A stretch of DNA of 64,000 bases, taken from contig JABHDC010000236.1 of the NCBI GenBank assembly GCA_018673255.1, forward strand, positions 1 to 64,000, read 5' to 3'. The position numbers and the translations under genes were made by a program. The notes below the pieces were generated by a model. The model saw only the letters and a list, made by a program, of their open reading frames with translations, did not search any database and was not told where the DNA came from. Shown here piece by piece: positions 1-8,143 of this stretch (position 1 is the first letter of the stretch; every line of letters begins with the position of its first letter). This DNA is from Gemmatimonadota bacterium. Its GTDB lineage: Bacteria > Latescibacterota > UBA2968 > UBA8231.

Positions 1-395
1 GGCTCTGGCTCTGGCTCACCGGGTTGCAGAACAATGCGAGCGGCCAGGGTCTGACCTGGTACCAGATTGTGAGTTGCCGATCCCTGAAATGTGAGTTGTC
101 CCACTGCATCATATGCCATCAGATTGATCATGCGACTTGGGCCGGCAGGAACGTTGGCGATCGAGACACGACCGACGCCGTCGGTTCCGAAGACCAGCTC
201 ACCACGCAACGTATCCATGTCCACAGCGCTGATTTCGTACGCCACCCGTGATACACTGGCAGACAAGGAATCAGGAACTTGCAGTGCCACCTTGAAGGCT
301 GCCATGGGCACGACGGGACCCGACACACTGCTTCGATCCTGGTCTCCACACGACAGCAGACACACCGTCAACAGCAGTAGGGGCAGGGCGCGCAT
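1..395 (-). CDS. Putative lipoprotein, 3' end beyond window
   Basis: The 5' part of a lipoprotein gene that runs off the left edge. The protein opens with a short basic N-terminus, a run of leucines and a lipobox (LLSC, Cys at about residue 16), so it is probably diacylated and membrane anchored. The next ~100 residues look like a beta-sandwich with no catalytic motif I recognise. The last visible codons encode a GEPEPEP linker, so a further domain probably lies outside the window. Its ATG overlaps the stop codon of the upstream PKD lipoprotein by one base (TGATG), which indicates translational coupling. No function can be assigned. Confidence 0.7.
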   Translation of the reverse strand, partial: MRALPLLLLTVCLLSCGDQDRSSVSGPVVPMAAFKVALQVPDSLSASVSRVAYEISAVDMDTLRGELVFGTDGVGRVSIANVPAGPSRMINLMAYDAVGQLTFQGSATHNLVPGQTLAARIVLQPGEPEPE

Positions 396-1405
396 CATCC
401 ATCCACCCCACTGCCGAATACGGCCTCAATGTCGATACGCCCCGTCGCGGGTCGCGCCGTGATCTGAACTTCAGCCGTTGAACTGGCCCCCAGACCATCG
501 GCAACAGTCAGTCGGAAGAGGTAGACTCCCGGTTCTGGTGGCGTGACCTGCGCCACGGCCTGGGCGGCTTCCAGGATAGGCACCGGTGCCGGCCCCTGGA
601 GTTGGATCCAGGAAAAACTCAGTCGATCACCTTCCGGGTCGCTGCTGGCACTGGCATCCAGTATTGCCGTTTCACCTACAAAGATGATCACGTCACTGCC
701 GGCATCGGCAGATGGTTTGCCATTCGGATCGATGGGCTGAGCCGCCGTCACATGGACGACGTCCTGTGCGCTACCGCCCTGGGCATCGATCACGGTGAGG
801 CGGAAGGCGTAGTCACCGGCATCCAGGGGCGTGACCCGCGCACGGCTCTGCTCCCCTTCGACGATCGCCACGGCAGGGCCGGAGATCTGCACCCAGGCGA
901 AGAGGAGTTCGTCGCCATCCGGGTCAGCACTGCTGCTTCCGTCGAGTACGATCTCAAGGCCGACCGATGTCTGACCGTCACTGCCGGCATCCGCGCTGGG
1001 TGCCGCGTTGATGGGTCCCGAGGACTGGCTGGTCACCAGTACATGCACTTCATCACGTCCGCTGGCCCCTTCCGCATCCGAGACTGTGAGGCGAAAGACA
1101 TATTCACCAGGAACCACCGGTGTCACCTCAGCCTGCGGACCGTCCGCGTCATGGACCGCCACCCAAGCGGGACCACTGACAAGAGACCAGGCATAGTCGA
1201 GGTCTACCCCGTCCTCGTCGGTGCTCTTGCTACCATCCAGATGCGACGGCTCGCCAGCTTCAACGAGCCGATCCGACCCTGCGTCAGCTGTCGGGGGGGC
1301 GTTTGCAGGGAACAGGGGGGAATCGTCACTGCAGCCGCTCCACAACAGTGCCAGAGCTGCGAGCAGAACGAGCACTGACCTTGAGGGGAGAGGGAGGATG
1401 GTCAC
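395..1405 (-). CDS. PKD/K319L-repeat lipoprotein
   Basis: About 336 aa from a GTG start. The open frame extends further upstream, but only this start places a signal peptide and lipobox (LWSGC) at the N-terminus. Three tandem ~90-residue PKD-like (REJ/K319L type) domains follow. Each begins with a P(T/S)ADAGSD motif and contains a D-G-S-x-S-x-D-x-D/E-G turn and an F-R-L-T-V strand. Such repeats act as stalk or adhesion modules on cell-surface proteins. There is no enzymatic domain. It lies 26 bp after the exosortase-partner gene and overlaps the next lipoprotein, so it is probably co-transcribed with the exosortase genes. No C-terminal PEP-CTERM-like tail is visible. The exact start is uncertain because no clear ribosome-binding site precedes it. 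Confidence 0.8.
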   Translation of the reverse strand: MTILPLPSRSVLVLLAALALLWSGCSDDSPLFPANAPPTADAGSDRLVEAGEPSHLDGSKSTDEDGVDLDYAWSLVSGPAWVAVHDADGPQAEVTPVVPGEYVFRLTVSDAEGASGRDEVHVLVTSQSSGPINAAPSADAGSDGQTSVGLEIVLDGSSSADPDGDELLFAWVQISGPAVAIVEGEQSRARVTPLDAGDYAFRLTVIDAQGGSAQDVVHVTAAQPIDPNGKPSADAGSDVIIFVGETAILDASASSDPEGDRLSFSWIQLQGPAPVPILEAAQAVAQVTPPEPGVYLFRLTVADGLGASSTAEVQITARPATGRIDIEAVFGSGVDG

Positions 1406-1431
1406 AACGCGCCGATTGTAATGATGAGCTA

Positions 1432-2061
1432 TCAGGTGGTCGAAGGGCGGAGAGTCCAGTGACGCAGGCGCCAGACAGCGGGACGAACGACGCTCACCGT
1501 TGATGGCACCGGTTGGGCATTGGCGACAATCCACATCAGAACACACAGACCATACCGACCCCACAGATTCCACGTGCGCAAAACATCTAAGTAGAGCTGG
1601 CCCCGGCTCGCCGGAAGCCATGGAGCCAACGGCTGTGCCAGGGATAGAGCCTGTGGCCCGCTCTGGGCGAACTGCCACAAGGCGACATGGCCACCAACAT
1701 AGAAGCTCGAGATGTGGGTCATCCACAGCAAGCCAAGGGCCACCCCAGCCCAGCCGAGACGCCAGGAAGCAGACCGACCCGGGATGGCGGCAAATACTGC
1801 CCCAAAAGGGACCAGATTGAGATAGATCGACTCCTGTCCTGTCGCCATCACCCTGAATGATCGGCCCTCTACCGGGTAATAGGCGTAGAGCACCCGCTCC
1901 CCCTCCAGCATCAGTTGAAAGGGCGCGTCCAACCACAGGGCCAAGATGTTGACGGCGGGTGTCACCAACCCCAGATAGTCTACCCCACACCAGAGCCAGA
2001 GTCCCATCCCGAGGCTGGAGGCAGCGACGAATCGAAGCAGGAAGTGGAGGGACGCGGTCAC
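1432..2061 (-). CDS. Exosortase-associated membrane protein (XrtH partner type)
   Basis: A 209-aa integral membrane protein with a GTG start that overlaps the exosortase stop codon (GTGA). It has about four to five hydrophobic segments: one at the N-terminus, and others around residues 95-115, 120-135 and 170-185. Polar stretches between them include a conserved-looking Tyr/Gly-rich loop at about 60-85. Exosortase H genes are typically followed by a membrane protein of about this size, and the overlap supports functional pairing. The assignment rests on position, length and topology rather than a catalytic motif. It probably assists sorting or processing of exosortase substrates in the inner membrane. 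Confidence 0.6.
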   Translation of the reverse strand: MTASLHFLLRFVAASSLGMGLWLWCGVDYLGLVTPAVNILALWLDAPFQLMLEGERVLYAYYPVEGRSFRVMATGQESIYLNLVPFGAVFAAIPGRSASWRLGWAGVALGLLWMTHISSFYVGGHVALWQFAQSGPQALSLAQPLAPWLPASRGQLYLDVLRTWNLWGRYGLCVLMWIVANAQPVPSTVSVVRPAVWRLRHWTLRPSTT

Positions 2062-2594
2062 GGCAGGCGCGCCTCAACGGCCGACTGAAGCCAGTAGAGC
2101 CACAATGCCAGCACAAAGCCGACATTGGCGACGACCATGATATACAAGTGGAACAGGTCGATGTGCTGCGGAGACCAGTGTGCGACGAGACCGAGGATGA
2201 TGAGACGCATGACGCTGTAAGCGAGGAAAGCCGGAATGACCAGTGCCAGGCCCTGAAATCGAATCTGGCGTTGAGTCGGGAAGGCGAGGATACAGGCCAT
2301 GCAGAGAAACAGGGCGAAGATCCCCGTGCACTCAAAAGTGACGCGATACACGATACCTTCCACTTGCAGCAGACAGAACGCGGTCGCCGCCTCCGTCTCC
2401 ACTATGCGTGCGGGCAGCCCGAACAGGACCAGCGCCAGGCGCGCTAGCCGGGTCAGGGGCACCATGTACAGGTTCACCCAGGCGTCGCGACTGAATTCGA
2501 ACACAATGGCAAACCCCGCCAGCCAGGCAACGAAACTGGCGACGAAACGCACAACGGCGCGACCTTGCAGAGCTGTGAGTGCCGGTGTCATCAT
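2058..2594 (-). CDS. xrtH: Exosortase (XrtH-like transpeptidase)
   Basis: A 178-aa polytopic membrane enzyme of the exosortase/archaeosortase family. It recognises a C-terminal tripartite signal (short motif, TM helix, basic tail) on exported proteins and processes them at the membrane. The expected catalytic triad is visible in order: Cys89 in an ECTGI context, Arg130 in SVMRLI, and His149 in DLFHLYI. Each sits at the edge of a hydrophobic segment, as in the family. The first of two adjacent ATGs was chosen; a GGTGGAG ribosome-binding site lies 8 nt upstream. The short length and the overlapping partner gene favour the XrtH subtype. No substrate with a recognisable CTERM tail is encoded in this window. 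Confidence 0.85.
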   Translation of the reverse strand: MMTPALTALQGRAVVRFVASFVAWLAGFAIVFEFSRDAWVNLYMVPLTRLARLALVLFGLPARIVETEAATAFCLLQVEGIVYRVTFECTGIFALFLCMACILAFPTQRQIRFQGLALVIPAFLAYSVMRLIILGLVAHWSPQHIDLFHLYIMVVANVGFVLALWLYWLQSAVEARLP

Positions 2595-2617
2595 CGTCCC
2601 ATCTCCACCCGCGCGAA

Positions 2618-2761
2618 TCAGCCCAGGACGTAGGCGACGACGAGTTGGCCGATGGCACCACCGACGACGAGTCCCGTCGCGGCGATTCCGAAGATGAGAC
2701 CACGTCCCATCCACGTCAGACCACGCCGTACGACAGCCGACATGATCGAGCCGGTAGACAT
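2618..2761 (-). CDS. Small 47-aa membrane protein upstream of exosortase
   Basis: A very small protein with a basic N-terminal third (RRGL..MGRG) followed by a single glycine/alanine/valine-rich hydrophobic helix to the C-terminus. The ATG is preceded by AGGAG at a 6-nt spacing, which is strong evidence for translation and rules out the longer frame upstream. It ends 23 bp before the exosortase start, so the two are probably co-transcribed. The topology (positive side inside, no basic tail after the helix) differs from an exosortase substrate. Function unknown; it may be an accessory subunit of the sorting complex. Confidence 0.6.
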   Translation of the reverse strand: MSTGSIMSAVVRRGLTWMGRGLIFGIAATGLVVGGAIGQLVVAYVLG

Positions 2762-2939
2762 CCTTGACTCCTGCTGCTTTCGGAGCACTCGAGGCACACG
2801 TGTCCGGACGCATACATCCCGTGCCCTTGGTGACCCATCTGGATCACGGGGAGAAAACACAAAGGTTTCTCTTCGGTATATCGGCGTTTCGGGGGGTGAG
2901 CTTTAGTGTCTCTGGCCAGATTGCTTGGGCACTGGGAGA

Positions 2940-5900
2940 CTACTTCAGAAGAAGGAGTTGCCGCGCGATGCGCTGGCCATCACTCTCAAGGACATACACA
3001 TACGTACCGCTGGCCACGGTATGTCCGTCGTCGGTCCTGCTGTCCCACACGATCTGGTGGTTCCCGGCGCGACGTATCTCATCACTTAGTGTACGGATGT
3101 GCTGACCCACGCTGTTATATACTGACAGCCTAACAGGACTTTCCTGTGGAAGGTCGAAACGGATCGTGGTTTCGGCGTTGAATGGGTTCGGATGATTTTG
3201 ATGTAGTTGCAGCACACGAGGCCGGGAAGTCGAGCCCAATGACGCGACCTGGGTCCGTAACCCGAGCAGACCGCCGTTGAATTGGCCTTCCAGGATCACC
3301 TGAGACGTCTCTGGCAGGATCATGCCGGGTCTGGGACCGATGCGGAGCAACTCCCCCGGCCCTTGTGCAGGTTGGGGTATCGCCAGGGCGATCATCAATC
3401 GGCCTTCGTCGCGGTGGTGGACGAGTTGGGCGTCCAGCAGGTCCGCCGCGGGAAGGACGGCTGCGACATCCGGCAGGCCTTCAATCTGCAGATCACCTGC
3501 CAACAGGCCCTGACGTTCGTCGGCCTTCAGCACGAGATCTACCCCGTCCATTTCCCAGGTGAGGACCACGACTTCCGGCAGGATCTTGGGGGCCGGCAGA
3601 CCGAGCTGGAGCTGGGGATGGTTGGCCGCACTGTCAGCCTGGACAGGAAAGCGATCGATCAGCCCGAGCGCTCGCTGGATCACCAGCATGGCGTCGAAGG
3701 AGTCGATTGACCCGAACGGGGCCAGTTCATCGACATTGGCAGCCAATGAATCACGACCACTCAGGTTGAGCCGGCCCACGGCGTGGGCGAGAATGCGACT
3801 GGCATCAAAAGCCTGCAAAGCGTCGTTGTCATCCACATCACCCAGGGGATCGATGACAAGATGATCCTTCTGACGCAGGGTCTCGGCGCCAGCCGCGTCG
3901 AGTGTGTCGGTGACGCTCACCAGTAGGCTGTCGTCATCGGCAACGTGCATGACGCCATCCTCATCGCTGCCAGCAGCCGGTGCACCCAGAGTGAACAATT
4001 CTCCAAAAAAGACACTGTCATCGACGCTCGATTCGACCAGTTGCAGGGTCTCAGTCTCACCGGTGCGTGGGTTCGTGGTCGTGGCCACGAAGCTTTCAAT
4101 CGCGTTTGCGTCGAGGTTGACATCCCGGTCGATCGCTCTCACGCGCACCGTGTCGCCCGGCGTCGATATCACCGTCACTGCCAGATCCGTGTCGGTCCCA
4201 ACAACAACGAGTTGGCCCGCCGTGAGGTCATTCCACTCGGGTCTGCCCCCATTGAACAACAGATAATCGATCCCCAAGGCAGCCGAATCAGGCGCGCGAA
4301 TCGTTGTCACATCGAAGGATAGGTCGAGAAAACTGCCGCTCGTCGTGGACGATGCACCCAGCGTACGGCCGTGCACTCTTATGGTATCTGGATCCTCGGG
4401 GGCCCCACCCGGTATGGGGGTGACGATGAGCGTGTCCCAGCCAGCAACCAGGGCGCCTGTCGTATCGTGTTCGATGAAGGTGACGATATCCCCGTCGTAG
4501 ACGACATCGAGGTCGACCTCAACCATCCTCAGGCCCGTCGTCTGATCGACTTGCAGGGGCACAGAGACCGACGTGTCGTAGAAACCCGTCGTATCGTGGA
4601 ATGACATGTCGACATTGGGCAAGGGGCTATGGATCACGATCACCTGGCCAGAGGCCGCAGCGGTTCCCGTTGCCGAGGGAGCCGCGATGATCAGATCGTC
4701 GACCCCGTCACCATTGATGTCACCACCAGCGACATCGAAGCCAGTATTGTCGCCTCCCATGGCGCCAATGATCGTTCGATCAGCTCCAACGACACTCAGG
4801 TCGATGGTCCCGGGAAGCTGCTGATCACCTGCGATGAGGTAGACGCTGCCTGTGACCGGACCGTGTACCGCTGCCGAGGTCTCTCCGATCAGGAGGTCTT
4901 CCATGCCATCGCCGTTGGCATTCAGGATCTCGAGCGAACTACCCAAACGCCACCCAGGATTGCTTCCCCAGATTTCAGTCAGTACGCTGGTACTGTCAGC
5001 GAGGCTGATCGTGCCGGTCAGATCGTCGCCGTCGAGGAGATAGACGATACCACATGCTGCGCGACTCGGGTCGGGTGCAGCTCGGCTGGCGCCGATCGCA
5101 AGATCCGGCACGCCGTCGTAGTTCATGTCACCTGCAGCGACCGAGTAGCCGGCCTGATCAAAAGCAGCACTTCCTGCCACCGTCGCCCGGGGTGTCACAA
5201 CAGCCAGGTCGAAGGCCGTATGGGCGAAATCTGGGCTGCCCTTCAGGACATAGACCTCACCAGCTCTCAGCAAGAGACCGGCGTCGGCTTCGAAAGCGGC
5301 CATGATGACATCAGCGAAACCATCGCCATCGAAATCGGCGACTTCGAGATCCGTGCCAAGATCCTCATTTGCTGCCTTACCCAGAACGACGAGGTCTGCT
5401 GAAGAGTACGAATCGAGGTCATACGTGGTATTCAACGGACCATAAATGATGTGAACGCGTCCTGCCTGGGTCAGGCCGTAGGACGGCGCCTGAGACGCGG
5501 AGATTACTAGATCGTCCAGACCATCCCCATCGACATCGCCTGTGGCGATGGCAGAGCCGAGTTCGTGATCAATACCACCGGTCAGCGTCACATCAGCTGG
5601 CGTGGAACGGAGGTCAATCGTGTCGGCCAGAGTGGCACCACCGTGAATGATATACGCTCGGCCCGCCTTGATTATTCCCGGAGGGCTGGCCTTGGTCGCC
5701 GCGGCGATGATATCGTCAAACCCATCCCCATTGACATCCCCAGTTTCGACGGGCCATCCCAACTGGCCTCCGTCGAGATCACCGTGGATGACGAGGAGTC
5801 CAGCAGCGATGGACAGATCGAGACTTGGTGCCTGGTTGGAGTCGCCGTAGACGACGTAGACTTCGCCCGCCTGCGGCCGCCCCGAAGGTGAGGCAAAGGG

Positions 5901-6092
5901 GACACCCACGACCAGGTCGCCCAAGCCGTCGCCATTGATGTCTCCCTGCGTTACGGAAGCCCCGATAAATGCGTTGGCGGCCGGCCCCAACACGTGGAGG
6001 TCTCCGGAGGTCACACTCAGATCGATGGTATCTGCTGACAACACCAGTGGGAGAAGCACACCACAGACCATTGCGAGGAATCGACGTCTCAT
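2940..6092 (-). CDS. Secreted FG-GAP beta-propeller protein with cohesin, dockerin and C-terminal sorting modules
   Basis: A 1050-aa exported protein. After a signal peptide (1-19) come seven FG-GAP/integrin-alpha repeats (about 38-490), each with a calcium-loop motif such as DVNGDGFDD or DINGDGVDD. They should form one seven-bladed propeller. A cohesin-like beta-sandwich (about 500-640) and an Ig-like domain (about 645-755) follow. Next is a dockerin-like pair (about 757-825, GDVDDNDALQAFDA...IDSFDAMLV), and a FlgD-Ig/T9SS type A-like tail (about 965-1050) with NHPNPFNAET and a terminal LLLLK. Its ATG overlaps the upstream stop (ATGA). It probably binds carbohydrate or protein ligands at the cell surface. 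It is the fourth gene downstream of the sigma54 promoter. Confidence 0.9.
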   Translation of the reverse strand: MRRRFLAMVCGVLLPLVLSADTIDLSVTSGDLHVLGPAANAFIGASVTQGDINGDGLGDLVVGVPFASPSGRPQAGEVYVVYGDSNQAPSLDLSIAAGLLVIHGDLDGGQLGWPVETGDVNGDGFDDIIAAATKASPPGIIKAGRAYIIHGGATLADTIDLRSTPADVTLTGGIDHELGSAIATGDVDGDGLDDLVISASQAPSYGLTQAGRVHIIYGPLNTTYDLDSYSSADLVVLGKAANEDLGTDLEVADFDGDGFADVIMAAFEADAGLLLRAGEVYVLKGSPDFAHTAFDLAVVTPRATVAGSAAFDQAGYSVAAGDMNYDGVPDLAIGASRAAPDPSRAACGIVYLLDGDDLTGTISLADSTSVLTEIWGSNPGWRLGSSLEILNANGDGMEDLLIGETSAAVHGPVTGSVYLIAGDQQLPGTIDLSVVGADRTIIGAMGGDNTGFDVAGGDINGDGVDDLIIAAPSATGTAAASGQVIVIHSPLPNVDMSFHDTTGFYDTSVSVPLQVDQTTGLRMVEVDLDVVYDGDIVTFIEHDTTGALVAGWDTLIVTPIPGGAPEDPDTIRVHGRTLGASSTTSGSFLDLSFDVTTIRAPDSAALGIDYLLFNGGRPEWNDLTAGQLVVVGTDTDLAVTVISTPGDTVRVRAIDRDVNLDANAIESFVATTTNPRTGETETLQLVESSVDDSVFFGELFTLGAPAAGSDEDGVMHVADDDSLLVSVTDTLDAAGAETLRQKDHLVIDPLGDVDDNDALQAFDASRILAHAVGRLNLSGRDSLAANVDELAPFGSIDSFDAMLVIQRALGLIDRFPVQADSAANHPQLQLGLPAPKILPEVVVLTWEMDGVDLVLKADERQGLLAGDLQIEGLPDVAAVLPAADLLDAQLVHHRDEGRLMIALAIPQPAQGPGELLRIGPRPGMILPETSQVILEGQFNGGLLGLRTQVASLGSTSRPRVLQLHQNHPNPFNAETTIRFDLPQESPVRLSVYNSVGQHIRTLSDEIRRAGNHQIVWDSRTDDGHTVASGTYVYVLESDGQRIARQLLLLK

Positions 6093-8134
6093 TTTGCTAA
6101 CACCATCTTCCCCGTCGCCGACCGGTCCCCAGAAACTAGTTGATGAAAGTAGATCCCTGCCGCCAGGAGCCGACCCGCCTCGTCCCGGCCATCCCAGACA
6201 ACGCTGTGAGAACCGGCCGTCTGGACCGCATCCACGAGACGGCGTACTTGCTGGCCAAGGGCGTTGACAATGACGAGTTGTGTGTGCGCCACAGCATCCA
6301 GGTCGTAGCGAATGTGGGTGGTCGGATTGAACGGATTCGGCACGGCCGGGTGGAGGATAAAGGCGACCGGCGTCGTGGCCGCAATAGAAACCTCCTCTTG
6401 GATGACTCCAAGTATCTGGCCGCCGTTGAAGACGACGTGATGCAGCCGGGGTCTCTCATCCCCGATCAGCTGGAGGACCACCTCGTCCTGCGGTACCGGC
6501 TGGGCCGAGGCAAAGGCGAGCCGCGATGTCTCGCCATTGTCGTGACGTGTCAGCATCGATCCCTGCAGCGCTGGACCGGCAAGGATCTCACCTTCGTATT
6601 CGTCTAACTCCAACTGGCCAGACCAGATCTCAGCGTCGCCTGTGATGGCCAGGAGCCAGCCGTTCGGCATCCGTTGCAGTGCCACGGGCAGGTATCGTGG
6701 CGCCACTTTGCTACTGGATCCGGTTTCGGGCTGAGGGTGATTGTCGGCCTCCTTCTGCTGAACAGGAAACTGGGCGATCAGGCCGACGCGATACTGCAGC
6801 ACCAGACTGGCGTCAAAGGCAGTGATCGGGCCGAAGGGCGCCTGCAGATCGAGGTTGGCCGCTAAGGAGTCCAAGCCAACCAAGGTGATGGCGCCAACGG
6901 AGTGATCCAGGATCCGGGCTGCGTCGTAGCCGCGCACGTTGCCATTGCCGCTGGCATCTCCCAGCGGGTCGACAGCCATGGTGAAGGTGGTGACCGTGGC
7001 GGTGTCACCGAGGGCGGTGTAGTCGTCAGAGTAGTTGACGAAGAGACTGTCGCCTTTCTGGGCTGACATTACGCCGTCGTTGTTGGCACCGGTTGTGGCA
7101 CCAAAACTGCTGAGCAGAATCGCGTAGAAAACACCACCACCGTCGTCGGTTTGGGGCAGTCTGACCGCTTCGCTCTCGGCGGTGCGGCCATTGACGATGG
7201 TGACATCCGCCGTGTCCAGCGTGACCAGGTCCGTGTCTTCGAGACGCACGTGCAGTGCGTCACCCGGTTGCAGGACGACGGTCGAAGTCAGTTCTCCATC
7301 GTCACCGCCGAACACCTGGACTGCAGCACAGCGTTCGATGGTCGCCCCAACGGCATCGATGGAGTCCGTGAAACAGACATTGATGGTCACATTGGCGAAG
7401 GCCTGAATCTGGCCGTCTTCAACGATCGGCGTCACCCCGAGGACAACGTCGATGGCGGCGTTGAAGACACCGGTCGCGACACCTGACTCGGTTGCCAGCA
7501 GTGTTTCCGTGTCACCATTGCCCGTCACACGAATCTCAACCGCATCGGCGACGCCACTGGTATCAGCGTCCGTGTCGGTAACCTGAATATTGATGGTCCC
7601 GTCGAGGCTGACCGGTTCTGGCGTAGCAGCCACAACCGCATCCGCACCGAGCAGCGTGATGGAGCCTTCATCAACAACCGTCGGCGGCGAACCGTCGTTC
7701 AGAACGACATGTGGTAGGGCCAGAGGTGTCGTCGTGGAAACGCGTCGATCGACAACGTGGCCGTACAGCCAGAGGACGACGCCATCGGTACTGATGGTGA
7801 GGGTATCCGTCGCCGCCAACCAGCGAAGCGTATCACCACTGGCCCCGCCGGTGCGCACACTGTCGGCATACCAGCTACTCAGCCCGGTGCCGACCGTGCT
7901 CAGACTGTCGAGGATGAAAACCTGAGGATCGAAGGCGATATCGAATTCGACAGCGACAATACCTTCCGGGGCGACGTTGGTGAGGCGCAGAGGCAGTACC
8001 ACCGCGGTGCCGTAGCCGACAGAGGTATCCGGCAACGACACATCGACCGCCATGGCGGGCAGGGCACACAGGACCCAGAGGCTCAGAAGGAGTCGTTGTG
8101 CAGTCGAGATTCGGTGCCAGCCACCCATCATCAT
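6089..8134 (-). CDS. Secreted cohesin/dockerin-type surface protein with C-terminal sorting domain
   Basis: A 681-aa exported protein. A signal peptide (about 1-29, ending AMA) is followed by a cohesin-like domain (about 30-165) and two Ig-like domains (about 170-390). Then comes a dockerin-like pair (about 393-460, GDASGNGNVRGYDAARIL and ITAFDASLVLQY), closely similar to those in the two flanking proteins. A small beta domain and the FlgD/T9SS-like tail (about 597-681, PNPFNPTTHIRYDL ... GKMVLAK) complete it. Three ATGs occur in a row and the first is used here. It begins 9 bp after the stop of the FN3 protein and overlaps the next gene. It is probably a structural partner in a surface assembly; no catalytic residues are seen. 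Confidence 0.88.
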   Translation of the reverse strand: MMMGGWHRISTAQRLLLSLWVLCALPAMAVDVSLPDTSVGYGTAVVLPLRLTNVAPEGIVAVEFDIAFDPQVFILDSLSTVGTGLSSWYADSVRTGGASGDTLRWLAATDTLTISTDGVVLWLYGHVVDRRVSTTTPLALPHVVLNDGSPPTVVDEGSITLLGADAVVAATPEPVSLDGTINIQVTDTDADTSGVADAVEIRVTGNGDTETLLATESGVATGVFNAAIDVVLGVTPIVEDGQIQAFANVTINVCFTDSIDAVGATIERCAAVQVFGGDDGELTSTVVLQPGDALHVRLEDTDLVTLDTADVTIVNGRTAESEAVRLPQTDDGGGVFYAILLSSFGATTGANNDGVMSAQKGDSLFVNYSDDYTALGDTATVTTFTMAVDPLGDASGNGNVRGYDAARILDHSVGAITLVGLDSLAANLDLQAPFGPITAFDASLVLQYRVGLIAQFPVQQKEADNHPQPETGSSSKVAPRYLPVALQRMPNGWLLAITGDAEIWSGQLELDEYEGEILAGPALQGSMLTRHDNGETSRLAFASAQPVPQDEVVLQLIGDERPRLHHVVFNGGQILGVIQEEVSIAATTPVAFILHPAVPNPFNPTTHIRYDLDAVAHTQLVIVNALGQQVRRLVDAVQTAGSHSVVWDGRDEAGRLLAAGIYFHQLVSGDRSATGKMVLAK

Positions 8135-8143
8135 CTGCCTTGG

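Noticed and set aside
395..2335. A 646-codon open frame starting inside the exosortase region
   Set aside because: Only the last 336 codons encode a sensible protein (lipobox plus PKD repeats). The rest is a shadow of the exosortase and partner genes.
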